Counted from the first letter of the stretch, positions 1 through 9,593 are shown. The stretch is 64,000 nucleotides of DNA from Deinococcus aerius (GCF_002897375.1 NZ_BFAG01000018.1:8317-72316), one strand, 5' to 3'. The notes: generated by a model not told the origin, from the sequence alone. Translations and numbers: made by a program.

Positions 1-2
1 TT

Positions 3-3000
3 GTGGGGCGGGAGCGGGAGCTGGCGCGGCTGGAGGGGTTTCTGGAGCGCGCCGTGGCGGGGCAGGGTCAGGTGTGTTTCGTCACGGGCGAGACGGGGGG
101 CGGCAAGACCGCGCTCGTGCAGGCGTTCACCCGCCGGGCGCAGGACGCTGACGAGCATCTGGCGGTGGCCTTCGGCAACTGCAACGCCCAGAGCGGGGCA
201 GGGGACCCCTACCTGCCCTTCCGCGAACTCCTGGCCGTGCTCATCGGGGTGACCGGGCGGGCGGCGGCCGAGGAGCCCCCGGCCGGGAGCCGCCTGCGGC
301 ACTGGCTGGTCCGCTCCACCCAGGTGCTCATCGAGGTCGGCCCCGACCTGGTGGGCACCATCATCCCGGGCGGGGTGCTGGTCGCCAAGGCGGGCAAGGC
401 GCTGGCGCAGAAGGCGGGGTGGCTGGACGAGCTGGAAAAACTCGCGGGGCGCAAGCCCGGCGCCCAGGCCGCAGTCCAGCCCGAACACCTGCTGGAGCAG
501 TACGCCAACGTCCTGCGGGCGCTCGCCTCGGAGCGTCCGCTCGTGGTGGTCGTGGACGACCTGCACTGGGCGGACGCGGCCTCCGTCAACCTGCTCTTCC
601 ACCTGTCGCGCCGTCTGGAGGGCAGCGCCGCGCTGCTGGTCGGCACGTACCGGCGGGGCGAACTGGCCCCGCGCGGAACGGAGCGTCACCCGTTAGAACG
701 GGTGCTGGCCGACATCAAGCGGTACGCCGGGGACGTGTGGGTGGACCTGCGGGCGGACGAGGCGGGGGGGCGCGACTTCGTGAACCGCCTGCTGGACACC
801 GAGCCCAACCGGCTGGGCGCGGACTTCCGCGAGGCCCTCTTTCGGCACACCGAGGGGCATCCCCTCTTCACGGTCGAGCTGCTGCGGAGCCTTCAGGAGC
901 GGGGCGACCTGATCCGGGACGCTGGGGGCTGCTGGGTGGTCGGCCCCCGGCTGGAGTTCGGCGCCCTGCCCCCCCGGGTCGAGGGCGTGATCGAGCAGCG
1001 CCTGGGGAACCTGGGGGCGGCCCAGCAGGAGTTGCTGCGGGTGGCGAGCGTGGAGGGTGAGGCCTTTACCGCCGAGGTCGTGGCCCAGGTGCAGGGGCAG
1101 GCACCCCGGCAGGTGCTCCGTGACCTCTCGCAGAATCTGGAGGGTCGCCACGCGCTCGTGCAGGAGGGGGGCGAACTCCGGGCCGGACGGCGGCGCCTGT
1201 CGGGCTACCGCTTCGCCCACGCCCTGTTCCAGCACTACCTGTACGGCGACCTGGGAAGTGGCGAGCGGCGGATGCTCCACGGCGAGGTGGGCCGGGTCCT
1301 GGAGGAGCTGTACGCCGAGGCGCCCGACCCGGTGCGGCTGGCCTGGCACTACGACCGGGCGGGGGAGGACGACCGGGCCGCCGAGGCCTACCGCCAGGCC
1401 GGGGAGCAGGCGATTCGCCAGGGAGCCCCCCAGGAGGCCGAGCGGCTGCTGACCCGGGCGCTGGAGTTGACCCCCGAATCCGACCCGGCGCGGCGGTTCG
1501 AGGTGTACCTGACCCGGGAAAAAGCCCTCAACCTCCAGGGCAGGCGTGAAGCGCAGCTCCGGGACGTGGAGGCGCTGGAGCGGCTGGCCGAGGCGCTGGA
1601 TGCCGGGAGGCGGGGCCAGGCGGCGCTGCGGCGGGCGGGATACGCCGAGGTGGTCAACGACTTTCCCACGGCCATCGCGGCGGCGCAGCAGGCGGTGGCC
1701 CACGCCGAGGCGGCGGGCCGTGAGGAGTTGCGGGCGGAGGGGTACCTGGCCTGGAGCATGGCCCTGCGCGGCTGCGGCCGTCTGGAGGAGGCCGAAACCT
1801 GTCTGCAACGGGCCCTCGAAGTGGCCGGGCCGGGGCTGGAGTGGGTTCAGGCCGCCGTGCTCCATAACCTCGGGGCGATTGCCGCCTACCACGATTTCCG
1901 GCAGGCCCAGGCGGTTCTTCAGCAAGCCCTGACGCTGTACCGCCAGCTTGGCGATTTGCGGAGCGAGAACCTGGTGGTCCAGAGTCTGGGCATCGTCGCC
2001 CTGAACCTTGAGGAGTATGACCGGGCGACCACACTGCTGGAGCAGAGCGTGGCCGGGGCCAAGCGGCTGGGAAACCGCCGCAACGAGGTACTCGCCAGCC
2101 TGGCCCTGGGCATCGTCGCCAACAAGCAGCGCCGCTTCCCGGAGGCCCGGGCGCGGCTCACCTCCGCGCTGGAGGGCGCCCGGGAGATCGGGGTGCGCTC
2201 GCATGAGGCCGGGGCCCTGCTGTATCTGGCCCCGACCAGCCTCGCGGAGGGCGAGTACCTCCAGGCCCGCCAGTACGCCCAGGCGGCGCTGGATATCTAC
2301 CGCAGCATCGGCACCCTGATGGCCATTGACGCCCAACTGCATCTGTGGGGGATCGAGGCCTTCCTCGGCAACTTTCCCGAGGCCTCCGCGCTGTTCGGGG
2401 CCGCACTCGAGGCCTCCAGACCGAACGCGGGTCAGGCCGGGGCCAAGGCCCTGAACTCCGTGGACGGCGCCCTGCAAGGCCTGGCCGAACTGGAGCTGTG
2501 TCAGGGCCACGCGGACAAGGCCCTGGAGCTGGCCCGGCAGATCGGGACGGCCCCCACGCTGGAGGAAGCCCGGGCGCTGCTCGCCCTCGACCGGCTGGAG
2601 GAAGCCGAGGCGGCGTTCCAGGCGTACCAGCGGAAGTATGCCCACGAGCCGGGCCCGTGGCTGCAGGGGCAGACGGGGCAGACGGGGCTGATCCAGGTGG
2701 AGTCCGCCCGGAATCACCCCGAGCGGGCGCTGAGGCTGGTGGAGGCCCTTCTCCCCCGGCTGGAGCAGCCTCATCTCCTCAACGACTGGTCGGAACCCTG
2801 CCTGGCCTGCTATGAGGTCTTGCACGCCTGCGGCGACGCGCGGGCCGGGGAGGTGCTCGAACAGGGCTGGCGGCGGCTCGAACGCCAGGCCAGCGGGCTG
2901 GAGGGGCCAGACCGCGAGCGGTTCGTGAACAACATTCCCAGCCGCCGCCGCCTCGCCGCAGCGTGGGGGGAGGCCGGGGCGCGGGACAGGGTGAAGGAGG

Positions 3001-3023
3001 GGCGCCATGACGGCGGAGCGTGA
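3..3023 (+). CDS. STAND/AAA ATPase with TPR repeats (AfsR/MalT-like), N-terminus outside window
   Basis: The frame is open from the first bases, so the true start lies upstream; about 1006 residues are visible. It begins with the GREREL stretch that normally opens the NTPase domain of AfsR/MalT-type proteins. A Walker A loop GETGGGKT follows near residue 30, and a Walker B stretch VVVVDDLHWAD near residue 180. From about residue 450 to the end the sequence is Ala/Leu/Glu-rich helical TPR-like repeats. Such proteins are ATP-dependent switches whose TPR arm senses a ligand or partner. An N-terminal effector or DNA-binding domain would be expected outside the window. The stop lies 84 bases before the SIR2-like gene, so the two probably form one operon. 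Family placement is fairly sure; the job is unknown. Confidence 0.75.
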   Translation: MGRERELARLEGFLERAVAGQGQVCFVTGETGGGKTALVQAFTRRAQDADEHLAVAFGNCNAQSGAGDPYLPFRELLAVLIGVTGRAAAEEPPAGSRLRHWLVRSTQVLIEVGPDLVGTIIPGGVLVAKAGKALAQKAGWLDELEKLAGRKPGAQAAVQPEHLLEQYANVLRALASERPLVVVVDDLHWADAASVNLLFHLSRRLEGSAALLVGTYRRGELAPRGTERHPLERVLADIKRYAGDVWVDLRADEAGGRDFVNRLLDTEPNRLGADFREALFRHTEGHPLFTVELLRSLQERGDLIRDAGGCWVVGPRLEFGALPPRVEGVIEQRLGNLGAAQQELLRVASVEGEAFTAEVVAQVQGQAPRQVLRDLSQNLEGRHALVQEGGELRAGRRRLSGYRFAHALFQHYLYGDLGSGERRMLHGEVGRVLEELYAEAPDPVRLAWHYDRAGEDDRAAEAYRQAGEQAIRQGAPQEAERLLTRALELTPESDPARRFEVYLTREKALNLQGRREAQLRDVEALERLAEALDAGRRGQAALRRAGYAEVVNDFPTAIAAAQQAVAHAEAAGREELRAEGYLAWSMALRGCGRLEEAETCLQRALEVAGPGLEWVQAAVLHNLGAIAAYHDFRQAQAVLQQALTLYRQLGDLRSENLVVQSLGIVALNLEEYDRATTLLEQSVAGAKRLGNRRNEVLASLALGIVANKQRRFPEARARLTSALEGAREIGVRSHEAGALLYLAPTSLAEGEYLQARQYAQAALDIYRSIGTLMAIDAQLHLWGIEAFLGNFPEASALFGAALEASRPNAGQAGAKALNSVDGALQGLAELELCQGHADKALELARQIGTAPTLEEARALLALDRLEEAEAAFQAYQRKYAHEPGPWLQGQTGQTGLIQVESARNHPERALRLVEALLPRLEQPHLLNDWSEPCLACYEVLHACGDARAGEVLEQGWRRLERQASGLEGPDRERFVNNIPSRRRLAAAWGEAGARDRVKEGRHDGGA

Positions 3024-3106
3024 CGCGGGGTTCCTGGACAGGCGGCGAGACGGCCCCGCCCCCGCATCCCTCTCGCCGCCCATTCCCGGAAAGGCGAGGT
3101 GAGGCC

Positions 3107-5017
3107 ATGACCACCCCGGCGGTCGAGGGCCTGGAATTCCGGCAGGTCGCCCCCCTGCTGGCGGCGCTGTACCGCGACGGCCTGCTCACCCCGTTCGTGG
3201 GGTCGGGTATGAGCCTGGGGGCGCCGGGGCAGCCCGCCTGCACGAGCTGGCGGACCTTTCTCGTCCGGCTGGCCCAGGGGGCGGGCCTGCGGGAGTTGCC
3301 CGCCGCCTTTCAGGACCCCGGCCGCTCCCCCACCCCCGAGCAGTGCTACCGGCTGGCCGACAAGGTGACGATGCTGCTGCGCTCCCGCCCGCGCCAGGCC
3401 CGCGACGAGGTGTTCCGGCAGGCCTTGAAGGAGGCGCCGGAGTTCATCCCGCCGACGCCTCAACTCCGGGCCTTGACGCGGCTGTACTGGCCGCTCGTGC
3501 TCACCACCAACTACGACGACCTGTACTGGGCGGCCCGCCAGGCCACCCTGCGCGAGGAGGGCCACCCCCCCGAGCCCCTGGCCGTGCTGGGCCGCTCGCT
3601 GTCCGACTGCCACCGGGTGCTGCGCTCGCTGTCCGAGCCCAGCCGCCCGGTGCTGTGGGCGCTGCAAGGGTACCTGGGCGGCCAGTGCGCCCCGCCGGAA
3701 GCGTCCGTGCCCTCCGACGCGCGGCGCCGGACCCTGGCGCTGGAGGTGGTGGCCGGGCACCAGCAGTACCAGCGGGCCATCCACGCGGCGCCGCACTTCC
3801 GCCGCGCCTTCGGGGAGGTATTCCGCCGCCGCTCGCTGCTGTTCTTGGGGTCGGGGCTGCTGGAGAACTACCTCGTGGACCTGTTCAGCGAGATCCTGTA
3901 CCACCAGGGCCCCGGCCAGATGCCGCACTTCGCCCTGCTGCGGCGGGACGGCGCCCCGGACCTGTACGACCCGGCGTTCCTGCAAACCCGCCTGGGCGTC
4001 GTCCCCGTCTTCTACGACCGCCACGACGAGGTCCCGGGCTTTCTGGAGGAGCTCGCGCGGGACGTGCACTGGCCGCGCGATCAGCCGCCGCCCCCCGCGG
4101 ACTTCGCGCAGGTTGAGGAGATCGTCTACACCCTTCAGCCGCCCCCGGCGCCCCACCCGGTTCGCCTGGTGCTGCGGCGGGGCCGGGTCGCCGCGCCGCA
4201 GGTAGCCTGGGCCGCCGGGGACGCCCTGGTGCTCAACGCGGGTCGCCGGGAGGGGCGCCCGGTCCTGGGGCGTCAGGCGCTGGCCCTGGGGGCGCTCGCC
4301 CCGTGTCCGGGCGTGAGCCTGCCCCTGGAACCCCGGCGCTGGGTGGCCTCCGAAACCGGGCACCAGGCCTTTCAGTACGGCGGCGCGCCCCTGTTCGCCG
4401 TGGTGGCCCGGACCTCGGACGAGGGGCGCAACGACCGCGACCTGGGCGTGATCGCGCCCGCCGTCTGCACCGCCCTCGCCGCCGTGGAGCAGACCGGGCG
4501 CCACGGGCGCGTGCATGTCCTGCCGGTCGCGTCGGGGCGCAGCGCCCACTGGAACCCCATCCACCCCTTCGCCCAGATGCTGCGGGGGGTGCGGCTGTTC
4601 GTCACCGGGATGCCCGCCCGGACACTGCGGGAGATCGTCCTGTACATCGACCACCCCGGGGTGTGGCACCCGCTGATGGCGGGCAAGCTCCCGGTGACCG
4701 CGCTGCTGTCCTCGGACATCCAGCAGTACACCGTGGACATGCGCGACGCCGCCGGGGAGTCGGAGGTGCTGAGCGTCACCTCGCCGGACGCCACCTCCAC
4801 CGTGGCGAGACTCCTGGCGATCTGCGGGCTCACCAACCCCGGGGAGTGGGAGGTCCAGCTCGACCCCCCGCTGGCGCCGACCCTGCCGGTCACGGCGGAC
4901 ACGGTGGTCGTGCCGACCATGAACCTGCGGCTGCGCCCCCAGCCAGCGGGAGGAGAGCGTGAAAAGGGCCGGGGGCCGGTGGATACCACGCGTCCCCTTC
5001 CCGACAACACCCGCTGA
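3107..5017 (+). CDS. SIR2-like domain protein
   Basis: 636 residues from the ATG at 3107, which follows a GAGGTGAGG ribosome-binding stretch; an in-frame ATG at 3020 overlaps the upstream stop and has a poor leader. The N-terminal half has SIR2-family hallmarks: a glycine loop FVGSGMS (residues 30-36), TTNYDD (about 133) and a second glycine loop GSGLLENYLVDLF (about 248). The usual catalytic-His segment, often written LHG, reads ALQGYL here, so NAD-hydrolase chemistry is uncertain. The C-terminal 280 residues (ALVLNAG, VLPVASG) have an alpha/beta look, possibly macro-domain-like, which is a guess. Bacterial SIR2-like domains often deplete NAD in anti-phage defence. Pairing with the upstream STAND/TPR ATPase fits a sensor-effector pair, which is inference. 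Confidence 0.65.
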   Translation: MTTPAVEGLEFRQVAPLLAALYRDGLLTPFVGSGMSLGAPGQPACTSWRTFLVRLAQGAGLRELPAAFQDPGRSPTPEQCYRLADKVTMLLRSRPRQARDEVFRQALKEAPEFIPPTPQLRALTRLYWPLVLTTNYDDLYWAARQATLREEGHPPEPLAVLGRSLSDCHRVLRSLSEPSRPVLWALQGYLGGQCAPPEASVPSDARRRTLALEVVAGHQQYQRAIHAAPHFRRAFGEVFRRRSLLFLGSGLLENYLVDLFSEILYHQGPGQMPHFALLRRDGAPDLYDPAFLQTRLGVVPVFYDRHDEVPGFLEELARDVHWPRDQPPPPADFAQVEEIVYTLQPPPAPHPVRLVLRRGRVAAPQVAWAAGDALVLNAGRREGRPVLGRQALALGALAPCPGVSLPLEPRRWVASETGHQAFQYGGAPLFAVVARTSDEGRNDRDLGVIAPAVCTALAAVEQTGRHGRVHVLPVASGRSAHWNPIHPFAQMLRGVRLFVTGMPARTLREIVLYIDHPGVWHPLMAGKLPVTALLSSDIQQYTVDMRDAAGESEVLSVTSPDATSTVARLLAICGLTNPGEWEVQLDPPLAPTLPVTADTVVVPTMNLRLRPQPAGGEREKGRGPVDTTRPLPDNTR

Positions 5018-5186
5018 AGTCCTACCCGCGCCCCGGAGAACTCGACCTCGCCTTCCGCGGGTTAGGGGGAAGGAATTACCTCGCCGTCCCGCGCGACTTT
5101 TCTCCTGGGTACGGTGGCCCGGTACGTTTTCCGGGGGATTGAGATTTCGCCGCGCTGGAAGGGCGTGCTTGTTCATCCCCACCTGG

Positions 5187-5207
5187 CCTCCCCCCTCAAG
5201 GGGGAGG
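5187..5207. terminator. Stem-loop between convergent genes
   Basis: Perfect 8-bp inverted repeat CCTCCCCC / GGGGGAGG with loop CTCAA, inside the 250-base gap between the convergent SIR2-like gene and the 909-residue hydrolase gene. There is no T-run on either side, so it may be a Rho-independent-like structure or simply a repeated genomic hairpin. Nothing else is recognisable in this gap. Confidence 0.4.
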
Positions 5208-5267
5208 AGCAAAAATCACGGCCCGAAGCGGTTTTTTGGAACCTGGCGTTGGGAAAGTCATCAACGT

Positions 5268-7997
5268 TTACGGTCCGCGCGCCCCTGTCCGCGTCTCCGA
5301 CACGATCCGGGAGCCGTTGTCCCCGCGCTCGCGGTAGGCGTTCTGTAATGCCTCGGCCAGCAACTCCTCGAAGCGGCTGGTCTGCGCGTCACCCGCCGCC
5401 TGGAGGGCCGACGCTGTCCCCCGTTTGGCCGCTGCCGGGAGGTTGTTGTAGGCCGCCTGGAACATGCCCCGCACATGCGGCGAGGCCCGGTAGTGGCCGG
5501 TGAACACGCCGTAGAGCGCCGGGTCCCGCAGGTGCGCCCGCAGCCCCGTGAGGTGCCGCCGCAGGTGCTCGGCCGCCAGGGCCGCCTCCGCCACGATGGC
5601 CTCCTCGTCCAGGCCCGCCGCGAAGAAGCGCGCCGCCCAGCCGTCCCAGCGCAGCTCGTCGCGGGTCGCGGCGCCCCGGATGGCGCCCTGCTCGGAGACG
5701 ACCCGGCCCTCCCGGGTCCAGGTGTAGGTGCGGCCCGGGTCCAGCTCGATGCCGTGGCGGGCAAAGGCCGCCTCCGCCCGGCGAATCCACTCCTGCACCT
5801 TGCCGTGCTGAAGGGTCCACTGCATGAAGCCGATGCTGACCACGGCGCTGTCCCAGGAGTTCAGGCCCTGGATCAGCCCCCCGGTCTCGACGTTGGCGAC
5901 GCGCTGGAAGGTGTCGATGTCCTCCTCGCGCAGGGAGAGACGGCCCGCCGCGGCCAGCCCGCGCAGCACCTCGTCCACCCGCCCGCCGCCGTAGCGGGCC
6001 AGCCCCCGCACCTGGCCCCGCCGCGCCACCGCCCGGAAGCCCGGGGGAACGCGCGGCCCGGTCAGGGGGGCGGGGCCGCCCGGGGAGGGGGTGGGTTCCC
6101 CCGGGGCCTGGCCTCCCGGGGATTCGCCCGGCGCTGGGCTGGCCGGCGTGGCACTCCCCAGCCCATGTTCTTGCAGGAACAGCAGGTAGCGGGTCGGGTT
6201 AAGGATGTTCGCGGGGCGCGGCAGGTCCGGCCACCACTGGAAGCTGCGCGCCGTGCCCGGCGTGTAGGTCTCGAAGTGCAGCATGTTCGTGTCGCTCACC
6301 ACGCCGATGGGCTGCCCGGCCCGCACCGCGTCGCCCACCGACAGGCCGTGCCGGGTCAGCGAGTCGGCGGTCACCTCGCCGTAGTTGACGACCACCCCGG
6401 GGTGCGCCACCAGCAGGCGATAGGTGCGCTGCCCGGAGCGCGCCCGGTAGAAAAAGGCGAACTCCACGATCCGCCCCCCCTCGCAGGCGACCACCGTGTC
6501 ACCCGACCGCGCGAAGAGGTCCAGCCCCACGTGCCAGCGGGGCCGCGTCTGGCCGTCGCGGGTCCCCTGGCGCTGGGCCATGAAGACCCGCCCGGCCCCG
6601 CCCACCGTCCGGCCGTCCGCCGTGACGTAGGACACGAGCCGTCCCCGCGGGTCATCGGTCCGCAGCGGCCAGAAGGCGCCGGGGGAGGGCGGCGGCGCGA
6701 ACGGCACCGGGTCGTCCGGCGGCACGGCGCGCGGCGCGGCGCGCACCGGCAGGGGAGGGGGGGCGCCTTCCGCCTCCTCCTCGTCGGGGAACTCGAAAGT
6801 CTCGGCGTCGGGGAAGTCCTCCCCGGGGGCGGTCTGGCCGCTTCCCCCCGCCTCCAGCCGCGCCCAGGTCGCGGGGCCGATCACCCCGTCGTGCCGCCCG
6901 GATTCACCCGGAAAGGCGAGGCGCTGGAAGGCGGTCACGGCGGCCTGGGTCGCCCGCCCGAAGGACCCGTCCTCGGCCAGGGGGGCTCCGGGCAAACCCG
7001 GTCGTCCGGCAGCCACCTCGCGGGCATGGACGGCGTTGAGCCTGCGCTGGGCCTCGCGCACCGCCTCGCCCCGGGAGCCGACGCGCAGGGTGGGCCGCCC
7101 GCCCGGGCCTGAAGGGGTGGACGGCGTGCCGGGCGAGGACAGGCCGGGCAGCGCCGCCCCCGCGTCCGCGAGCAGCCGCCAGCCGAAGCGGCGCGGCACC
7201 TCGCCGTGGGAGACGGCGGTGAGTTCGGCGGCGTACCAGCGGCGAAGCTGGGGATGCCCGGCCAGCAGCCGGTCGAGTCCCCGGCGGGCCTCCAGGCTGT
7301 TCCCGGCGGTCCCGCCGCCCGCGGTGTAGAGTACCCGCAGCGCCCCGCCCTGTTCCCGCATATAGGCGTCGAGACCATCCGCCGGTGCCGCCGCGTCCCG
7401 CTCGATGCGCCGCCCCGCCCAGCGGAGCAGGGGGTCGGGGCTCTGGTAGAGCGCGTCGAAGGCGTGGACCTCGTGCGGGTCGAGGTCGGCCAGCACCCGC
7501 CACAGCGCCGCCCCACCCCCCGAGTGCGCCGTGAGGATCAGCCGCCCGGGGGTCAGGGCCGGAACGCCCACCCGCGCTGCGAAGCGGTCCAGGCTCCAGC
7601 GGATCAATTCGCGCGCCGCGCCGGGCCGCACCAGGGCGGGGAAGTCGTACCCGGTGCCCGTCCGCCCGCCGTAGAAGTGGCCGCGCGGGAGGATGCCCAG
7701 CGTGGGCCGGGTGCGTCCGGGAGTCGGGTCCAGGCCGCGCGGGTCGCCCCAGTCCAGGCCGCTCGCGGGCTCCTTGTCGCGCACCAGATCCATCGCCGCG
7801 CCGCGCCCCGAGAAGCCGTGGAAGTGCAGCACCACGTCCACCCGGTCGGTGACATTCAGGGTGTTCCAGCGCAGGATCAGCGCCGGTCCCGGCCCCCGGT
7901 GGCCCTCCAGCCCCGGCACGTCCCGCACCTCCTCGCGGCCCGGGGCGGAGGGGGTGGGGAGCTGGGGAAGGGTGGGGGAGTCGAAGGGCGCGGTCAT
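5268..7997 (-). CDS. Four-module wall hydrolase: alpha/beta hydrolase + PG-binding + M23 + lysozyme-like
   Basis: 909 residues; the ATG at 7997 is preceded by GAGGAGG. Residues about 40-290 look like an alpha/beta hydrolase, with an oxyanion-type HFHGF and nucleophile elbow TAHSGGG. Residues about 300-380 are a peptidoglycan-binding (PGB) module (LRVGSRGEAVREAQRRLN ... DGVIGPATWARLE). An acidic linker follows. Residues about 450-610 carry M23 metallopeptidase signatures HVGLD and LHFET. Residues about 675-900 resemble a lysozyme/transglycosylase fold, with a candidate catalytic Glu in ANVETGG. No signal peptide is visible, as in phage or injection-system lysins. It is the last gene of the - strand cluster, 18 bases after its neighbour. 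Module assignments are good; substrate and export route are unknown. Confidence 0.7.
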   Translation of the reverse strand: MTAPFDSPTLPQLPTPSAPGREEVRDVPGLEGHRGPGPALILRWNTLNVTDRVDVVLHFHGFSGRGAAMDLVRDKEPASGLDWGDPRGLDPTPGRTRPTLGILPRGHFYGGRTGTGYDFPALVRPGAARELIRWSLDRFAARVGVPALTPGRLILTAHSGGGAALWRVLADLDPHEVHAFDALYQSPDPLLRWAGRRIERDAAAPADGLDAYMREQGGALRVLYTAGGGTAGNSLEARRGLDRLLAGHPQLRRWYAAELTAVSHGEVPRRFGWRLLADAGAALPGLSSPGTPSTPSGPGGRPTLRVGSRGEAVREAQRRLNAVHAREVAAGRPGLPGAPLAEDGSFGRATQAAVTAFQRLAFPGESGRHDGVIGPATWARLEAGGSGQTAPGEDFPDAETFEFPDEEEAEGAPPPLPVRAAPRAVPPDDPVPFAPPPSPGAFWPLRTDDPRGRLVSYVTADGRTVGGAGRVFMAQRQGTRDGQTRPRWHVGLDLFARSGDTVVACEGGRIVEFAFFYRARSGQRTYRLLVAHPGVVVNYGEVTADSLTRHGLSVGDAVRAGQPIGVVSDTNMLHFETYTPGTARSFQWWPDLPRPANILNPTRYLLFLQEHGLGSATPASPAPGESPGGQAPGEPTPSPGGPAPLTGPRVPPGFRAVARRGQVRGLARYGGGRVDEVLRGLAAAGRLSLREEDIDTFQRVANVETGGLIQGLNSWDSAVVSIGFMQWTLQHGKVQEWIRRAEAAFARHGIELDPGRTYTWTREGRVVSEQGAIRGAATRDELRWDGWAARFFAAGLDEEAIVAEAALAAEHLRRHLTGLRAHLRDPALYGVFTGHYRASPHVRGMFQAAYNNLPAAAKRGTASALQAAGDAQTSRFEELLAEALQNAYRERGDNGSRIVSETRTGARGP
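6855..7095 (-). repeat. Peptidoglycan-binding module, copy 1
   Basis: Segment encoding the PGB module of the 909-residue hydrolase. It is closely similar at protein and DNA level to the segment at 8715-8960; both share EVAAGRPGLPGAPLAEDG. It is more distantly similar to the one at 10735-10985. Confidence 0.7.
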
Positions 7998-8015
7998 GGG
8001 TCGGTCCTCCTCGTT

Positions 8016-9593
8016 TCACTCCTGGGATGGATCGGCGCGGACACGCAGCACCCCGTAGTACTGGCGCTGCCCGCCGTCGGTCAGGACCCGGCCGTCGGGT
8101 CCCGTCCGCAGCACCTTGCGCCCCACCGTGTTGCTCACGTTGCCGCCGATTACGCCCAGCCGCCCGGGGCTCACCTCCACCACGACGTCGCAGTGGGAGG
8201 CGCGGAAATTGCCGTCGTCCACGTTGTCGTACGTCACGCCGCTGTCCTGGCGCCCCGTGCAGACGAGGTCGCCGGGTTCCGGCGCTCGCTCGCTGATGCG
8301 GTAGAGCCAGAAGGGGTTTTGCAGGTCGCCCGCCGCGCGGTTGCGTTTGGCCGCCGCGCAGTAGGTCGTGTGGCCGGAGGCGTAGCGGAAGAGCGTGCCC
8401 GCCCCCGCCCGCCGCATCACCCAGGAGATGAAGGCGGCGCTCCAGGCGAGGCGCGAGTCGATGGCGCTGTCGGCGGCGTTTCCCCCCAGCCCCACGCCCT
8501 CCATCCAGTACCCGCGCAGGGTGGGGCGCATCTCCGCGTCGGTCTCGGAGCGGGCCGCGCCGCCCGGACGCCAGCGGGCGTACTCCTCCAGCGCGATTCG
8601 CACGGCGTCGGCCTTGAGCTGTGCCCAGGGGGTGCCGGGCGTGGGGGGAGTGGGGACGGGCGGGGTGGGGGTCGGCGGCGTGGGCCCGGGCGTCGGCCCG
8701 CCCCCACCCGCCCACTCGTCGAGCTTGGCCCAGGTGCGCGGCCCGATCACCCCGTCGTGCTCGTTGGGCTGATTCGGGAAGGCGAGCCGCTGGAAGACGA
8801 CGGTGGCGGCGCGGGTCCTGGGGCCGAAGGTGCCGTCCTCGGCCAGGGGGGCTCCGGGCAGGCCGGGCCGTCCGGCGGCCACCTCCCGGGCGTGGATGGC
8901 GTTAAGTTTGCGCTGCGCCTCCCGCACCGCCTCGCCCCGGGAGCCGGCGCGCAGGGTGGGGCGCGTGCCTGGCGTGGGACCCGGCGGGATCGGAACCGGA
9001 GGAACCGGCAACGGGGACGCCCCCTCCAGCCGCGCCCGGGCCTCCTCCCAGCGGGGGCCGCGGCAGCGCCGGTCCACCGCCGCCGTGAGGTCGGAGACGC
9101 GGATGGTGCCGTCGCCCCGGCGGTCCAGGCCGCTGTTCCCGGCGTACGCGCTGGGATACGGGCCGTCCCGCCCGCAGAGCACGGTGTTCGGGTCCGAGCC
9201 CAGGGGTAAGGTCGCGGGCAGGAAGGTCGCCTGGTACAGCCGCGCGGTGGAGGTCAGCCCGGCGGGGCGGTACGGCCCGTAGAAGCGCAGGACGAAGGGC
9301 AATTGCTCGGGGGCGCTCAGGCGCCGGAAGGCCTCGTGACCCGCCGTCCAGCCCAGGCGCGCCAGCGTGGCGGGCATGAACTGGATCAGGCCGCTGGCAT
9401 GCCCGTGCGGGTTGTGGGCGTCCGGGCGGATGCCGCTCTCGGCCATCATGACCTGGAGGAGGTGCAGCGGCTGGGCGCCGATCCCCGACGCCACCCCGCT
9501 CACCCCGGGGAAGAACTCGTCGGGAAGGTCGCCCGTCGCCGTCCACTCGGGCTCGGCCTCCCAGGGGCGGGAGAGGGGGGGCGTCAGCGTCAT
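8016..9593 (-). CDS. Lytic transglycosylase-like + PG-binding + DUF2272 protein
   Basis: 525 residues; ATG at 9593 preceded by AAGGAG. Residues about 30-120 resemble an SLT/lysozyme-like fold: MMAESGIRPDA with a candidate catalytic Glu near residue 50, then HASGLIQFMPATL. Residues about 211-293 are a PGB module (LRAGSRGEAVREAQRKLNA ... GVIGPRTWAKLD). A Pro/Thr/Gly linker joins it to residues 320-525, which match DUF2272 (AWSAAFISWVMRRAG, GHTTYCAAA, PGDLVCTG, HCDVVVEV), an NlpC/P60-like family. There is no N-terminal signal peptide. It lies between two other PGB-containing genes with short gaps, suggesting co-transcription. A role in peptidoglycan cleavage or anchoring is inferred from the domains. 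Confidence 0.72.
   Translation of the reverse strand: MTLTPPLSRPWEAEPEWTATGDLPDEFFPGVSGVASGIGAQPLHLLQVMMAESGIRPDAHNPHGHASGLIQFMPATLARLGWTAGHEAFRRLSAPEQLPFVLRFYGPYRPAGLTSTARLYQATFLPATLPLGSDPNTVLCGRDGPYPSAYAGNSGLDRRGDGTIRVSDLTAAVDRRCRGPRWEEARARLEGASPLPVPPVPIPPGPTPGTRPTLRAGSRGEAVREAQRKLNAIHAREVAAGRPGLPGAPLAEDGTFGPRTRAATVVFQRLAFPNQPNEHDGVIGPRTWAKLDEWAGGGGPTPGPTPPTPTPPVPTPPTPGTPWAQLKADAVRIALEEYARWRPGGAARSETDAEMRPTLRGYWMEGVGLGGNAADSAIDSRLAWSAAFISWVMRRAGAGTLFRYASGHTTYCAAAKRNRAAGDLQNPFWLYRISERAPEPGDLVCTGRQDSGVTYDNVDDGNFRASHCDVVVEVSPGRLGVIGGNVSNTVGRKVLRTGPDGRVLTDGGQRQYYGVLRVRADPSQE
8715..8960 (-). repeat. Peptidoglycan-binding module, copy 2
   Basis: Segment encoding the PGB module of the 525-residue protein, near-duplicate of 6855-7095. 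A third, more diverged copy lies in the neighbouring 1299-residue gene. This points to module duplication within the cluster. Confidence 0.7.

Noticed and set aside
693..3083. Very long open frame on the - strand opposite the TPR ATPase
   Set aside because: Composition is Pro/Gly/Arg/His-rich without domains and mirrors the codon bias of the + strand gene; an antisense artefact of high GC.
2810..5212. 800-codon - strand open frame opposite the SIR2-like gene
   Set aside because: Antisense shadow; the + strand product has clear SIR2 signatures.
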